The translations under genes were made by a program, and so were the position numbers. From Alphaproteobacteria bacterium LSUCC0719 (GTDB lineage Bacteria; Pseudomonadota; Alphaproteobacteria; Puniceispirillales; Puniceispirillaceae), in the NCBI GenBank assembly GCA_040839025.1, contig JBFPJN010000001.1, positions 372,001 to 436,000 on the forward strand: a DNA stretch of 64,000 nt. Reading direction: 5' to 3'. Under the pieces are notes generated by a model. That model saw only the letters and a program-made list of their open reading frames with translations. It ran no database searches and was not told the origin of the DNA. The first letter of the stretch is position 1; each line of letters begins with the position of its first letter. Shown here piece after piece: positions 24,558 to 35,031 of the stretch.

Positions 24558-25427
24558 ATGCGCCCCTATGAAATCTTTCTGTATGTCGCCGTTGTCTTTG
24601 GCTGGTCCACAAGCTGGTATCCGCTATCGCTACAACTGGGTGTTGTCGCGCCCGAAGTGTCGCTTGTCTGGCGGTTTGGTGTTTCCGGCCTGCTGATGGT
24701 TGGGATCTGTGCCTGGTGCGGGATAGGTCTTCGCTTTGGCAGGCGCGAACATCTGGGCTTTCTGGGGTTGGGAATGGCCCTGTTCTCGACCAATTTTGCG
24801 CTGTTCTACAATGCCAGCCTCTATGCCGCATCCGGACTTCTGGCGGTGATGCTGTCGATGTCGTCGGTAATCAATGTTGGACTTGCCGCCTTGCTCAACC
24901 GCCGTCCACCCCCTTTTTTGCAGCTTGCTGCCGGACTGACAGGCCTCGCCGGGCTTGGGCTGGTCTTTCTGCCCGAGTTGAAGATGTCGTCGACGGTGCT
25001 GACATCGGTGGCGTTCGGGCTTGCCGCCACGATGAGTTTCTGCATTGGCAACATGCTGTCTTCGGTCAGTCAGGGGCGTGGTACCCACGTTCTGGCCTCG
25101 ACAAGCTGGGGTATGATCTATGGCACCATATTCATGGCGCTGGTGGCGCTGGTTCGGGGCCATGATTTCATCATTGATCCCACGCTCAGCTACCTTGGCA
25201 GTCTTGCCTATCTGATCATCGTCTCGTCGGTCATCACATTCGCCTGCTATCTCAGTCTGGTCGGACGTATCGGGCCGGGGCGGGCGGCCTATGCCACCGT
25301 CCTGTTCCCGATCTTCGCCCTGCTGATCTCGGCGCGCTATGAAGGCTATGAATGGTCGTTGCTGTCACTAGCCGGGATGGGGCTGGTGATTGTTGGCAAT
25401 ATGATGATGATCCGCGCCCGGGACTGA
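24558..25427 (+). CDS. EamA/DMT-family transporter
   Basis: A 289-residue inner-membrane protein with about ten helices and two EamA halves. FLYVAVVFGWSTSWYPLSLQLG at the N-terminus and RIGPGRAAYATVLFPIFALLISARYEGYEWS in the second half are characteristic of the YedA/RhaT-like DMT branch. It starts 40 bp after the Lin0512 pair on the same strand. Substrate unknown. Confidence 0.86.
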   Translation: MRPYEIFLYVAVVFGWSTSWYPLSLQLGVVAPEVSLVWRFGVSGLLMVGICAWCGIGLRFGRREHLGFLGLGMALFSTNFALFYNASLYAASGLLAVMLSMSSVINVGLAALLNRRPPPFLQLAAGLTGLAGLGLVFLPELKMSSTVLTSVAFGLAATMSFCIGNMLSSVSQGRGTHVLASTSWGMIYGTIFMALVALVRGHDFIIDPTLSYLGSLAYLIIVSSVITFACYLSLVGRIGPGRAAYATVLFPIFALLISARYEGYEWSLLSLAGMGLVIVGNMMMIRARD

Positions 25428-25451
25428 GTCACAGCCGGGTCAGCAGGGTGG

Positions 25452-25946
25452 TCAGCCAAGAGGAAAGGGCGGCGGTGCCAGCGAGGCGGCAGCAAGCCCC
25501 ATCGCGGCGCCGAGCGTCAGCATGTTGCGCAGCCGCATATACCAGCGTGGGATCAGTCCTGCTTTGGCGGCACGCCTGTCAACATCCCAGCTGATGACAA
25601 AACCCGGCACCAGTGCCAGCAGCGCTGTACGTGTGTCCAGAAAGACAATGGGAGGCCAGGCATACAGAGCTGGCAGAATTGACCAGACAAACCAGGCCGG
25701 GCTGCGATCACCCCGCATGGCAAGCCCCCAGTGAACCGCCCCGATAAAGCTGAGAATGACGGCACCGTAAACACCGGAGATGATCAGCGCGAGTCCGGCC
25801 CAGGGGGTTACCGCGCTGTGTGCAGTGCCGGCACAGACAAAAAAGGGAATCAGTCCACCAAAGCCCATCAGGCTGGCAAGCGGTGGGGCAGTCTCTTCGG
25901 GTGCGGCCGATACAGGGTCAGGCGAAGGGCTGGATGGGGTGGTCAT
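25452..25946 (-). CDS. DUF3429-family membrane protein
   Basis: A 164-residue protein. A Pro/Ser-rich N-terminus precedes about four to five membrane segments. LMGFGGLIPFFVCAG, ILSFIGAVHWGLAM and a C-terminal MRLRNMLTLGAAMGLAAA match the DUF3429 pattern (conserved GAxHWG), a family of unknown function. Its start overlaps the end of the upstream EamA gene by 4 bp. Confidence 0.8.
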   Translation of the reverse strand: MTTPSSPSPDPVSAAPEETAPPLASLMGFGGLIPFFVCAGTAHSAVTPWAGLALIISGVYGAVILSFIGAVHWGLAMRGDRSPAWFVWSILPALYAWPPIVFLDTRTALLALVPGFVISWDVDRRAAKAGLIPRWYMRLRNMLTLGAAMGLAAASLAPPPFPLG

Positions 25947-26896
25947 GCGTTATGCCTGTCCTGGCTTGGTGAACTGATCTTGGGCGTGTCGCGCGTGGCA
26001 AGTGCCAGCATCGCAACCGCGCCAAGAACGATGGCACCGCCGCCAATTTCGGTCAACGTCATGGCATGACCAAGGAAAATCCACGGCCAGATCGGGCCAA
26101 GCACGCTTTCCACAAGGGTCAACAGGCTGACCTCTGCCGCCGGAACATAGCCTGTCCCCCACGTCACCAGCGCGATGCCAATGCCGATCGTGAAAGCCCC
26201 CATGAATAATGTCAGGGCAAGGTCGGAGCCGGATATTGAAAGGCCGTCGCCAATGATGCTGGCAGCGCCTCCTGCCATGACCAGCGCCAGCAATCCACCG
26301 AGAAAGGTGCCGCCCAGAACATCATTGCGGCGGCTGCGACGTGCCAGCACAAGCATCACCGCAAAGCTGAATGATGACACCAGCGCCATCAGGTTTCCTG
26401 TCGTGCGGCCAAGTGAGATGCCATCGCTGATCATCAGAATGACGCCGATGAGTGCCGCTGCCATGGCTGGCCATGTCAGCGGATGTGGTCGCTCGCCGAT
26501 CCATACCCAACCGAGAATGGCGGCAATGAATGGCGAGAGGGTCAGCAACAGCAGCGCTGACGCCACTGAAGTCAGCAGCATTGCATAGACATAGGTCATG
26601 AACGCGATCGCAAGCGCCAGCCCCATCATCAGATCTGTCCGGTCAAGAGATCGAAGAAAGCCAACCGGGTGCTGGCTGCGGCGCATACAGGCCACCAGCC
26701 CAACCATGCCGGCCAGGGTGATTGACCGATAGAACAGAATGACCATGCCGTCGGTGGTATCGAGAAGGCGCATCAGCAGACCGACAAAGCTCATGCAGGT
26801 GGCGCCGGCGATGATCAACAGCATGGCAGTATTGCGCGACATCCGTTCCCAATTCCTTTTCGGTACCATTAGCTGAAGGATGATGTCAGTAACCAC
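25943..26896 (-). CDS. EamA/DMT-family transporter
   Basis: A protein of up to 317 residues with two EamA halves (SVASALLLLTLSPFIAAILGWVWIGE closes the first; YVPAAEVSLLTLVESVLGPIWPWIFLGH the second). The start is uncertain: MSRNTAMLL at residue 19 would begin directly before the first helix. It forms a two-gene minus-strand unit with DUF3429. It is the fourth EamA gene of the window. Confidence 0.85.
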   Translation of the reverse strand: MVTDIILQLMVPKRNWERMSRNTAMLLIIAGATCMSFVGLLMRLLDTTDGMVILFYRSITLAGMVGLVACMRRSQHPVGFLRSLDRTDLMMGLALAIAFMTYVYAMLLTSVASALLLLTLSPFIAAILGWVWIGERPHPLTWPAMAAALIGVILMISDGISLGRTTGNLMALVSSFSFAVMLVLARRSRRNDVLGGTFLGGLLALVMAGGAASIIGDGLSISGSDLALTLFMGAFTIGIGIALVTWGTGYVPAAEVSLLTLVESVLGPIWPWIFLGHAMTLTEIGGGAIVLGAVAMLALATRDTPKISSPSQDRHNA

Positions 26897-27003
26897 GAAA
26901 TTTCAGGCAAGTCCACGCGCTTCTCATGCTGTGGCTCTTTGCATGAGCCGGTGTCATGTGCTACCTCCGCGGCCTGGGCGATGGATGACGCCGACCGTTC
27001 CCC

Positions 27004-27032
27004 CTGTCACGATACCTCTGTCACGATAGAGG
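27004..27032. promoter_or_regulatory. Direct and inverted repeat upstream of the MBL-fold gene
   Basis: CTGTCACGATA is repeated at 27004-27014 and 27018-27028 (14-bp period). The second copy also lies inside an inverted repeat, CCTCT (27015) to AGAGG (27028-27032). It is about 26 bp before the MBL start. It could be an operator, or a hairpin near the translation start. Confidence 0.3.
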
Positions 27033-27057
27033 CCAATTTCCAAACGGGTGCAGCAGC

Positions 27058-28041
27058 ATGAAACATTACAGTGAGTCGCCGCAATTCGATCCGGCTGACA
27101 ACAGGTTTCAGCATTCGAAGGGCTACAGACATCACAAAGGTGTTCGCGACATTCTTGGATTGGCGCGTGCCTTCATGACCCGTGATGCCGATCCGGCCGA
27201 AACCGATGGGTTTCCGCTGATGGATCCGTCTGTCAATGCGCCGGTACCTGGTTTGGGGCCACAAGTTGTCTGGGTGGGGCACTCGACATTGCTGTTCACC
27301 CATTGCGGTGTCAGCGTGCTGACCGACCCGGTCTTTTCCGATCGCGCCTCACCCTTCAGTTTCGCCGGCCCAAAACGCGTCGTGCCGCCAGCCTACACGG
27401 CAGAGACATTGCCGCATGTCGATGTCGCAGTCATTTCACATGCGCATTACGACCATCTCGATATTCCGGCACTGCGGCGTCTTGCGGTTCGGCAGCCCCA
27501 TATCCGTTTTGTCGTGCCGCTTGGCCTTGCCGGATATGTGAGGCGCGCCGGCTTTGCCGATGTCGTCGAGATCGACTGGTGGCAGTCCGACAGCCGCGAT
27601 GATGTGACAGTCACCGCCACACCGGTGCGGCATTGGGCATCGCGCACGCCCTTTGATCGCAACAGGACATTGTGGTCGGGCTTCATGATCGGCTTTGAAG
27701 ATGGATTCCAGTTCTATTTTGCAGGTGACACCGGGTATTGCGACGACTTCGTTGAAACCCGGAACCGTCTTGGTGCGCCGGATTTCGCCGCCATACCGAT
27801 TGGCGCCTACGAGCCGCGTGATTTCATGCAAAGTTCGCATTGCAATCCCGAAGAGGCAGTAAAGATTTTTCAGGACCTCGGCGCACGACAGGCGGTGGCC
27901 ATTCATTGGGGGACATTCAAGCTGACCCTGGAACCGATGGCGCAGCCGCCACAGCGCCTTGCGGCGGCGCTTGCTCTGGCTGGTATTGCCCCCGGCCGCT
28001 TCCGCGCCCTGCGCCATGGCGAGCGCTGGAATCCGGAATAG
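27058..28041 (+). CDS. MBL-fold hydrolase, NAPE-PLD-like
   Basis: A 327-residue metallo-beta-lactamase-fold protein. The metal motif is SHAHYDHLD (H128, H130, D132, H133), with VWVGHSTLLF before it, FYFAGDTGY for the later aspartate and VAIHWGTFKL for the last histidine. This arrangement and the N-terminal FDPADNRFQH segment match N-acylphosphatidylethanolamine-hydrolysing phospholipase D-like proteins. Bacterial members have largely unknown substrates, probably phosphodiesters or lipids. It is monocistronic and lies ahead of the nuo operon. Confidence 0.88.
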   Translation: MKHYSESPQFDPADNRFQHSKGYRHHKGVRDILGLARAFMTRDADPAETDGFPLMDPSVNAPVPGLGPQVVWVGHSTLLFTHCGVSVLTDPVFSDRASPFSFAGPKRVVPPAYTAETLPHVDVAVISHAHYDHLDIPALRRLAVRQPHIRFVVPLGLAGYVRRAGFADVVEIDWWQSDSRDDVTVTATPVRHWASRTPFDRNRTLWSGFMIGFEDGFQFYFAGDTGYCDDFVETRNRLGAPDFAAIPIGAYEPRDFMQSSHCNPEEAVKIFQDLGARQAVAIHWGTFKLTLEPMAQPPQRLAAALALAGIAPGRFRALRHGERWNPE

Positions 28042-28151
28042 AGGCTGTCAAGCGTGTTGTTATTCCGCAGCGGCATTTTATCTGGGCTGAAAAGTGCGTG
28101 TTTGGCTTGCTTTTGACCGGTCGCTGAATTATTCAAACGAAGGTTTTCTTT

Positions 28152-28535
28152 GTGGGAGTAGAGAACCAGGTGCCAGAGCTTTTACATCAATATCTGCCTA
28201 TTGCGGTTTTCTTCGCGATTGCTATCGGTTTGGCCGTTGTCATGGTCAGCGCGTCGCTGCTTCTTGGCAACCAGCGTCCTGATGACGAGAAGATGGCTGC
28301 CTATGAATGCGGCTTTGACGCGTTCGACGATTCGCGCCGTCAGTTCGACGTGCGGTTCTACCTCGTCGCCATCCTGTTCATCATCTTTGATCTTGAAGTT
28401 GCATTCCTGTTTCCCTGGGCGGTATCGCTTGGGGGGATAGGCCTGTTCGGCTTCTGGTCGATGATGCTGTTCCTTGCCGTACTGACCATTGGTTTCATTT
28501 ATGAGTGGAAAAAAGGAGCGCTGGAATGGGAGTGA
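28152..28535 (+). CDS. nuoA: NADH-quinone oxidoreductase subunit A
   Basis: A 127-residue membrane subunit of complex I with three helices. The conserved [39 protein letters not shown] segment (given here by its ends, YECGFDAF and LEVAFLFPW) holds the quinone-site loop and the acidic helix. The start is probably GTG 28152; GTG 28170 is an alternative nearer the first helix. A TTGACC at 28113 may be part of the operon promoter. It is the first gene of nuoA-N, and its end overlaps nuoB by 10 bp. Confidence 0.95.
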   Translation: MGVENQVPELLHQYLPIAVFFAIAIGLAVVMVSASLLLGNQRPDDEKMAAYECGFDAFDDSRRQFDVRFYLVAILFIIFDLEVAFLFPWAVSLGGIGLFGFWSMMLFLAVLTIGFIYEWKKGALEWE

Positions 28536-29074
28536 TCGACCCCCGTCAGGCCGCACCGATCGGACCGGGCCCCGAGCAGGACGCCATTTTGAAGGCTGTG
28601 GGTGACGAGATCACCAACCGTGGATTTGTTATCGCCAGCGCGGACAAGCTGTTCAACTGGGCACGGTCGGGGTCGCTGTGGCCGATGACATTCGGACTTG
28701 CCTGCTGCGCTGTCGAAATGATGCACTCTGCCGCCAGCCGATATGACATGGACCGGTATGGTATGCTGTTCCGGCCAAGCCCGCGCCAGTCCGACGTGAT
28801 GATTGTCGCCGGCACGCTGACCAATAAAATGGCGCCTGCATTACGCCGGGTTTACGACCAGATGCCCGAGCCGCGCTGGGTTCTGTCGATGGGATCCTGC
28901 GCCAATGGTGGCGGCTATTACCATTATTCCTATGCTGTTGTTCGTGGGTGTGACCGCATCGTACCGGTTGACGTCTATGTTCCTGGATGCCCGCCGACAG
29001 CCGAAGCTTTGATCTACGGATTGCTCCAGCTTCAGAAGAAAATCAGACGCACAGCGACGATCGCGCGCGGCTGA
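28526..29074 (+). CDS. nuoB: NADH-quinone oxidoreductase subunit B
   Basis: A 182-residue peripheral-arm subunit that binds the terminal 4Fe-4S cluster N2. The tandem-cysteine motif [11 protein letters not shown], then [10 protein letters not shown] and [11 protein letters not shown], provide the four ligands. An AAGGAG ribosome-binding site 8 bp ahead of ATG 28526 decides the start over a frame opening at 28505. It hands electrons to ubiquinone with NuoD. Confidence 0.97.
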   Translation: MGVIDPRQAAPIGPGPEQDAILKAVGDEITNRGFVIASADKLFNWARSGSLWPMTFGLACCAVEMMHSAASRYDMDRYGMLFRPSPRQSDVMIVAGTLTNKMAPALRRVYDQMPEPRWVLSMGSCANGGGYYHYSYAVVRGCDRIVPVDVYVPGCPPTAEALIYGLLQLQKKIRRTATIARG

Positions 29075-29208
29075 ACGGGCTTTTCAGGGGGAGGTGTCGC
29101 GGTGCCTGGCATGGTCCCCCCGTGCAATATGTTTCAGGTGCCAAGCCGGCCATCAGTGCGGTGGTTGGTATTCACAGCTGCCCGTCCGGCGGCATTGGGA
29201 ACCAGGAT

Positions 29209-29856
29209 ATGACTGACGCTGCCAACACCGAAGCAGATACCGCCGGCGTCGACGCGCCGTTGCACGATATGCTCGACCATCTTCAGCAGCTTCTTGGTGG
29301 CAGCATTCTGGCAAGCAGGATGGTGCAGGGCCAAATCGTCATCGAGGTGGCTGTTGGCTCGATCAAGCAAACTCTGGTCGCGCTTCGTGATGACCAGCAC
29401 GCCGCCTTCAACCAGATGTCCGATCTTACTGCCGTGGATTACCCCGAGCGGCCTGACCGTTTTGAGATGATCTATCAGCTGCTGTCGATGAAAAACAATA
29501 TGCGGCTTCGTGTATACGCCGCTGTTGGCGAAGGGCAGGCGGTGCCATCCATGACGTCTGTTTACGCTGCCGCCAACTGGGCCGAGCGTGAGGTGTGGGA
29601 CATGTTCGGTATTTTCTTTGCCGGCCATCCAGACCTGCGGCGTTTGCTGACGGATTACGGTTTCGAGGGGCATCCGCTGCGCAAGGATTTTCCGCTGACC
29701 GGCCATGTCGAGGTCCGCTATGACGATACGCAGCGTCGTGTCGTCAACGAGCCGGTGTCACTTGTTCAGGAATTCCGCGATTTCGATTTCCTGAGTCCGT
29801 GGGAAGGCATGCAGGCGCAGATTCCGGGTGATGAAAAAGCAGGCAAGGACGGGTAA
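29209..29856 (+). CDS. nuoC: NADH-quinone oxidoreductase subunit C
   Basis: A 215-residue 30-kDa-type subunit, separate from nuoD (in E. coli the two are fused). The signature is [20 protein letters not shown] followed by [17 protein letters not shown]. The start is taken as ATG 29209. The frame is open further upstream (GTG 29122 and 29161 are in frame), which leaves a 134-bp space after nuoB, the longest inside the operon. Confidence 0.94.
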   Translation: MTDAANTEADTAGVDAPLHDMLDHLQQLLGGSILASRMVQGQIVIEVAVGSIKQTLVALRDDQHAAFNQMSDLTAVDYPERPDRFEMIYQLLSMKNNMRLRVYAAVGEGQAVPSMTSVYAAANWAEREVWDMFGIFFAGHPDLRRLLTDYGFEGHPLRKDFPLTGHVEVRYDDTQRRVVNEPVSLVQEFRDFDFLSPWEGMQAQIPGDEKAGKDG

Positions 29857-29866
29857 GGGGCCGGTC

Positions 29867-31045
29867 ATGGCAGAAATGCAGATCAAACCGATTACGATGA
29901 ATTTCGGGCCGCAGCACCCGGCGGCGCACGGTGTGCTTCGCCTTGTGCTGGAAATGGATGGCGAGGTAATTGAACGCGCCGACCCGCATATCGGCCTGCT
30001 TCATCGCGGTACCGAAAAGCTGATCGAACACAAGACATACCTTCAGGCACTGCCCTATTTTGACAGGCTCGACTATGTGTCGCCAATGAACCAGGAGCAT
30101 GCCTGGGCGCTGGCGGTTGAGCGTGCCGTCGGCATCAAGGTGCCGCGCCGCGCGCAATATATCAGGGTGATGTATTGTGAAATCGGACGGATCCTGAACC
30201 ATCTGCTGAATCTCACAACCTTTGCCATTGATGTCGGCGCGATGACCCCGCTGTTGTGGGGTTTCGAAGAGCGCGAAGAGCTGATGGGCTTTTATGAGCG
30301 TGCCTGTGGCGCGCGCCTTCATGCCGCCTACTTCCGGCCGGGCGGTGTGCATCAGGATCTTCCCGATGGACTGCTTGACGAGATTGCGGACTGGGTCGAG
30401 CGGTTCCCCGCCTTCATCGCCGATTTGGAAACGCTGCTGACCAACAACCGCATTTTCAAACAGCGGACGGTTGATATCGGTGTGATCACCGAAGAAGCGG
30501 CGCTTGATCTTGGCATGACGGGGCCATGTCTTCGCGGTAGCGGTGTTGCGTGGGATCTTCGCAAGGCGCAGCCCTATGACGCCTATGCCGAAATGGATTT
30601 CGACATACCGGTCGGCAAGACCGGTGATTGCTATGCCCGGTATCTGGTCCGGGTCGAGGAAATGCGGCAATCGCTGCGGATCATCAGGCAATGTATAGAC
30701 AACATGCCCGACGGCGCGGTGCTGGCCGAGAACAACAAGATCACCCCACCCAAGCGGGGCGAGATGAAACAGTCGATGGAAGCGCTGATCCATCATTTCA
30801 AGCTTTATACCGAGGGGTTCCATGTTCCCGAAGGTGACAGCTATACCGCTGTCGAGGCACCCAAGGGCGAGTTTGGCGTCTATCTCGTCGCCGATGGATC
30901 CAACAAGCCCTATCGGTGCAAGATCCGGGCTCCGGGGTTCTATTTCATGGCGGCCGTCGATTATCTGTCGCGCGGTCACATGCTTGCCGACTCGGTGGCC
31001 ATTATCGGGTCTCTGGATATTGTTTTTGGTGAGATTGACAGATGA
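29867..31045 (+). CDS. nuoD: NADH-quinone oxidoreductase subunit D
   Basis: A 392-residue 49-kDa-type subunit forming the quinone cavity with Nuo[29 protein letters not shown] and [12 protein letters not shown] at the N-terminus and the C-terminal [11 protein letters not shown] and [12 protein letters not shown] ends are diagnostic. ATG 29867 lies 11 bp after nuoC. The stop overlaps the nuoE start (ATGA). Confidence 0.97.
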   Translation: MAEMQIKPITMNFGPQHPAAHGVLRLVLEMDGEVIERADPHIGLLHRGTEKLIEHKTYLQALPYFDRLDYVSPMNQEHAWALAVERAVGIKVPRRAQYIRVMYCEIGRILNHLLNLTTFAIDVGAMTPLLWGFEEREELMGFYERACGARLHAAYFRPGGVHQDLPDGLLDEIADWVERFPAFIADLETLLTNNRIFKQRTVDIGVITEEAALDLGMTGPCLRGSGVAWDLRKAQPYDAYAEMDFDIPVGKTGDCYARYLVRVEEMRQSLRIIRQCIDNMPDGAVLAENNKITPPKRGEMKQSMEALIHHFKLYTEGFHVPEGDSYTAVEAPKGEFGVYLVADGSNKPYRCKIRAPGFYFMAAVDYLSRGHMLADSVAIIGSLDIVFGEIDR

Positions 31046-31656
31046 GTATCAATGCCCGCATCGCGGATGAACAGCCGGACAGCTTTGCGTTCACGCGCGC
31101 GAACGAGGCCGAGGCAAAACGCATCATCGCCAAATATCCGAAAGGTCGCCAGGCCAGTGCGGTGATGCCGCTTCTGGATCTGGCCCAGCGCCAGCATGAC
31201 AACTGGATCCCCATGAAAGCCATCGAGGTGATCGCGGCGAAACTCGATATGGCCGAAATACGGGTTCTCGAGGTGGCGACCTTCTACACGATGTTCAATC
31301 TGAAGCCGGTCGGAAAATATTTCCTGCAGGCCTGCACGACGACGCCTTGCTGGCTTCGCGGATCCGACAACATGATGCGCTGCATCAAGGATCGGTATGG
31401 CATCTCATCTGGCGAAACTTCGGCATGCGGGCGTTTCACGCTGCTTGAGGTGGAATGCCTCGGTGCCTGCGTGAACGCGCCGATCCTGCAGGTCAATGAC
31501 GATTTCTATGAAGATCTGGATTACGCCAGCACAGGCGCGCTTCTCGACTCGCTGGAAGCGGACGCACCGCTGCCTGTCGGGTCGGTGACCGGTCGGTCCG
31601 GGTCCGAAGCTGACGGCGGGGCGACCACCCTGAATGAACTGAAGCCGGCTGAATAG
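31042..31656 (+). CDS. nuoE: NADH-quinone oxidoreductase subunit E
   Basis: A 204-residue 24-kDa-type subunit carrying 2Fe-2S cluster N1a. The first cysteine pair is in [11 protein letters not shown] and the second in CLGACVNAP (C-x3-C). The N-terminal segment [22 protein letters not shown] is typical. A C-terminal extension of about 35 residues after the fold (from [10 protein letters not shown]) is low-complexity. It functions with NuoF in the NADH-dehydrogenase module. Confidence 0.96.
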   Translation: MSINARIADEQPDSFAFTRANEAEAKRIIAKYPKGRQASAVMPLLDLAQRQHDNWIPMKAIEVIAAKLDMAEIRVLEVATFYTMFNLKPVGKYFLQACTTTPCWLRGSDNMMRCIKDRYGISSGETSACGRFTLLEVECLGACVNAPILQVNDDFYEDLDYASTGALLDSLEADAPLPVGSVTGRSGSEADGGATTLNELKPAE

Positions 31657-31666
31657 GGAGGGCAGG

Positions 31667-32959
31667 ATGCTGAAAGACGAAGATCGCATTTTCACCAACC
31701 TCTATGGCTGGATGGATTCCGGGCTTGCCGGTGCCAAAGCGCGCGGCGACTGGAGCAATACCGCCAAGCTGCTGCAGCTTGGTCATGACGAGATCGTCGA
31801 GCGGATCAAGGCGTCCGGTCTTCGTGGACGTGGTGGCGCTGGGTTCCCCACGGGCCTGAAATGGTCCTTCATGCCAAAAGAGGTTGGCGCCCGGCCGCAT
31901 TACCTTGTCGTCAACGCCGATGAGTCGGAGCCTGGCACATGCAAGGACCGCGACATCATCCGGCACGAGCCGCACAAGCTTCTGGAAGGGTGTGTCATTG
32001 CCGGCTTCGCGATGCGGGCACATGCCGCCTATATCTATATCCGCGGCGAGTTTGTGAATGAGGCGCGTCGCCTTCAGGCCGCCATCGACGAGGCCTATGA
32101 GGCTGGTTTGCTGGGTGACAATGCCGCGAAGTCGGGATGGAAGTTCGATATCTATCTCCATCGCGGTGCCGGTGCTTATATCTGTGGCGAGGAAACCGCG
32201 CTGATTGAATCGCTTGAAGGCAAAAAGGGCCAGCCGCGACTGAAGCCACCATTTCCGGCAGGTGCCGGCCTTTATGGTTGCCCGACCACCGTCAACAACG
32301 TTGAATCCATTGCCGTGGCCCCCACTATTCTGCGGCGGGGTGCCGACTGGTTTGCCGGTCTTGGCAAGGAAAACAACACCGGCACCAAACTGTTCTGCAT
32401 TTCCGGTCATGTGAACCGGCCCTGCAATGTGGAAGAGGAAATGGGGATCCCGCTTCGGGAACTGATCGAAAAGCATGCTGGTGGCGTTCGGGGTGGCTGG
32501 GACAACCTGCTTGCCGTGATTCCCGGCGGATCATCAACGCCGCTGATGCCGCAGAGTGTCTGCAACACCATGACAATGGATTTCGACGCTCTCAGGGAGG
32601 CCGGAACCGGGCTTGGCACCGCGGGCGTGATTGTCATGGATAAAAGCACCGATATCGTCAAGGCTATCGCCAGACTGTCCTATTTCTACAAGCATGAATC
32701 CTGCGGACAATGCACACCGTGCCGCGAAGGTACGGGGTGGATGTGGCGGATGATGGAACGTCTTGTCCGTGGTGATGCCGAAATCCATGAGATCGAAACA
32801 CTGGAACAGGTCACCCGGCAGGTCGAGGGTCACACCATCTGCGCGCTTGGCGATGCCGCTGCGTGGCCGATTCAGGGGCTGATCAAGCATTTCCGGCCGG
32901 AAATAGAGCGTCGGATCACCGCGCACCGTACCGCCGTAGCCGTAGAAGCGGCGGAATAG
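31667..32959 (+). CDS. nuoF: NADH-quinone oxidoreductase subunit F
   Basis: A 430-residue 51-kDa-type subunit. [13 protein letters not shown] is the NADH-binding glycine-rich loop. [19 protein letters not shown] contributes to FMN binding, and [15 protein letters not shown] plus a later cysteine ([10 protein letters not shown]) bind cluster N3. It oxidises NADH through FMN. An AGGGAGGGCAGG ribosome-binding site lies ahead. Confidence 0.97.
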   Translation: MLKDEDRIFTNLYGWMDSGLAGAKARGDWSNTAKLLQLGHDEIVERIKASGLRGRGGAGFPTGLKWSFMPKEVGARPHYLVVNADESEPGTCKDRDIIRHEPHKLLEGCVIAGFAMRAHAAYIYIRGEFVNEARRLQAAIDEAYEAGLLGDNAAKSGWKFDIYLHRGAGAYICGEETALIESLEGKKGQPRLKPPFPAGAGLYGCPTTVNNVESIAVAPTILRRGADWFAGLGKENNTGTKLFCISGHVNRPCNVEEEMGIPLRELIEKHAGGVRGGWDNLLAVIPGGSSTPLMPQSVCNTMTMDFDALREAGTGLGTAGVIVMDKSTDIVKAIARLSYFYKHESCGQCTPCREGTGWMWRMMERLVRGDAEIHEIETLEQVTRQVEGHTICALGDAAAWPIQGLIKHFRPEIERRITAHRTAVAVEAAE

Positions 32960-32969
32960 GGAGAGGGGC

Positions 32970-35027
32970 ATGCCAAAGCTGACAGTCAATGGCATTGAGG
33001 TTGAGGTCGAGGATGGTGCGACCGTCCTTCACGCATGTGAGGAAGCCGGCGTAGAGATCCCACGCTTTTGCTATCATGACCGCCTGTCCATTGCCGGCAA
33101 TTGCCGGATGTGCCTCGTTGATATGGAGCGTGCGCCAAAGCCAATCGCCTCCTGTGCCATGCCTGCCGGTGACGGCATGGTCATCCGCACCGATACGGAT
33201 CGGGTGACGAAGGCGCGCGAGGGTGTGATGGAATTTCTGCTGATCAACCATCCTCTCGACTGTCCGATCTGCGATCAGGGCGGCGAATGCGATCTGCAGG
33301 ATCAGGCGATGGGCTATGGCTTTGACTCCTCGCGCTATGAAGAGAACAAGCGGGCTGTCGAAGACAAGCATATGGGGCCATTGATCAGCACAACCATGAC
33401 CCGGTGCATCCATTGCACGCGCTGTGTCCGCTTTGCCACCGAAGTGGCAGGTGTTCCCGAGCTTGGTGCGATTGGCCGTGGCGAGTCGATGGAGATCACG
33501 ACCTATCTTGAAAAGACGCTTGCCTCTGAATTGTCGGCAAATGTCATCGACCTGTGTCCTGTCGGGGCTTTGACGTCAAAGCCCTATGCCTTTACCGCGC
33601 GCCCCTGGGAGCTGAACAAAACGGAATCGATCGATGTGATGGATGCCGTCGGCAGCAACATCCGGGTGGACTCGCGCGGTGCGCAGGTGCTTCGCGTGCT
33701 GCCGCGTCTGAATGAGGACATCAACGAGGAATGGATTTCCGACAAGACGCGCTATGCCATTGACGGCTTGCGTAGGCAACGTCTCGACACGCCCTATATC
33801 CGCGGTCGTGACGGCAGGCTGGCTCCGGCCAGCTGGGACGACGCGCTGACGACAGTGGCGGCAAAGCTGAAAAAGGCAAAGCCGGAAAAAATGGCGGCCA
33901 TCACTGGCGATCAATGCGATGCCGAAGCCATGTTTGCGCTGAAGCGTCTGTTCGCCAAGCTGGGCAGTGGCAATATCGACTGTCGTCAGGATGGCGCGGC
34001 GATCGGCGGGGCGCGTGCCGGTTATCTGTTCAATTCGACCATCGCCGGCATTGATGATGCGGATGCGCTGCTGATCATCGGCAGCAACCCGCGGATCGAG
34101 GCTGCCGTTCTGAATGCCCGCATTCGCCGCAACTGGCTGGCGACACGGCTTCCCGTCGGTGTGGTCGGTCCGCAGATGGATCTGACATACGAGGCTGAAA
34201 ACCTTGGTGATAATCCGTCGGTTCTGGCCGATATCCTGTCTGGAAAGTCAAAGTTTGCGGCCACTCTGAAACGGGCCAAAAGGCCGATGATCATCATTGG
34301 TATGGGCGCACTTTCGCGTCCTGATGGGGCGGCCATACTCGGCAAGGCGCATGAGATCGCAGACAGCTATGGTGTCGTGAGTGGTGACTGGAACGGTTTC
34401 AACGTCCTTCACACGGCAGCGGCCCGCGTCGGCGCACTTGACCTTGGTTTGACCCCGGCGCGCGGTGGACTTGATGTTGCCGGCATGTACAAGGCCGCCG
34501 AGGCTGGTACGCTTGATGTCGTCTGGCTTCAGGCTGCCGACCAGATTGATGCCGAACGGCTGAAGAAGGCCTTCGTCATTTATCAGGGACATCACGGTGA
34601 TGCCGGCGCGCATGTCGCCGATGTGATCCTGCCGGGCGCGGCCTATACCGAGAAGGACGGGATCTATGTGAATACCGAGGGCCGGGTGCAATATGCCAAC
34701 CGTGCGACCTTCCCGCCCGGTGAGGCGCGAGAGGACTGGACAATCATTCGCGCGCTTGCTGGCCGTATGGGACTCAATCTCGGATTTGACAGCCTTGCCG
34801 AGCTTCGTGACGAATTGTTCGAAGTGGCACCGCATTTCGCCGTTCCGGACGCCGTCAAGGCGGCACGCTGGGCAAAGTTTGGTGGTCGCGGCAAAACCAG
34901 CTCGGCGCCAGTGATAACGGCACTTGACGGATTCTACATGACCTGTGCCATTAGCCGCGCCTCGGAAACGATGGGACAGTGTATGATGGCGTTGCAGGCC
35001 GATCGAGCCCAGGACGCGGCGGAGTGA
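32970..35027 (+). CDS. nuoG: NADH-quinone oxidoreductase subunit G
   Basis: A 685-residue 75-kDa-type subunit. An N-terminal 2Fe-2S ferredoxin domain ([18 protein letters not shown]) is followed by [13 protein letters not shown] and [11 protein letters not shown], which bind 4Fe-4S clusters. The remainder is a molybdopterin-oxidoreductase-like domain without cofactor. The length is near the mitochondrial and alphaproteobacterial form and shorter than E. coli NuoG (about 900). Confidence 0.96.
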   Translation: MPKLTVNGIEVEVEDGATVLHACEEAGVEIPRFCYHDRLSIAGNCRMCLVDMERAPKPIASCAMPAGDGMVIRTDTDRVTKAREGVMEFLLINHPLDCPICDQGGECDLQDQAMGYGFDSSRYEENKRAVEDKHMGPLISTTMTRCIHCTRCVRFATEVAGVPELGAIGRGESMEITTYLEKTLASELSANVIDLCPVGALTSKPYAFTARPWELNKTESIDVMDAVGSNIRVDSRGAQVLRVLPRLNEDINEEWISDKTRYAIDGLRRQRLDTPYIRGRDGRLAPASWDDALTTVAAKLKKAKPEKMAAITGDQCDAEAMFALKRLFAKLGSGNIDCRQDGAAIGGARAGYLFNSTIAGIDDADALLIIGSNPRIEAAVLNARIRRNWLATRLPVGVVGPQMDLTYEAENLGDNPSVLADILSGKSKFAATLKRAKRPMIIIGMGALSRPDGAAILGKAHEIADSYGVVSGDWNGFNVLHTAAARVGALDLGLTPARGGLDVAGMYKAAEAGTLDVVWLQAADQIDAERLKKAFVIYQGHHGDAGAHVADVILPGAAYTEKDGIYVNTEGRVQYANRATFPPGEAREDWTIIRALAGRMGLNLGFDSLAELRDELFEVAPHFAVPDAVKAARWAKFGGRGKTSSAPVITALDGFYMTCAISRASETMGQCMMALQADRAQDAAE

Positions 35028-35031
35028 CGAT

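Noticed and set aside
29744-30979. 411-residue minus-strand frame opposite nuoD
   Set aside because: Shadow of a strongly conserved gene with high-GC third positions.
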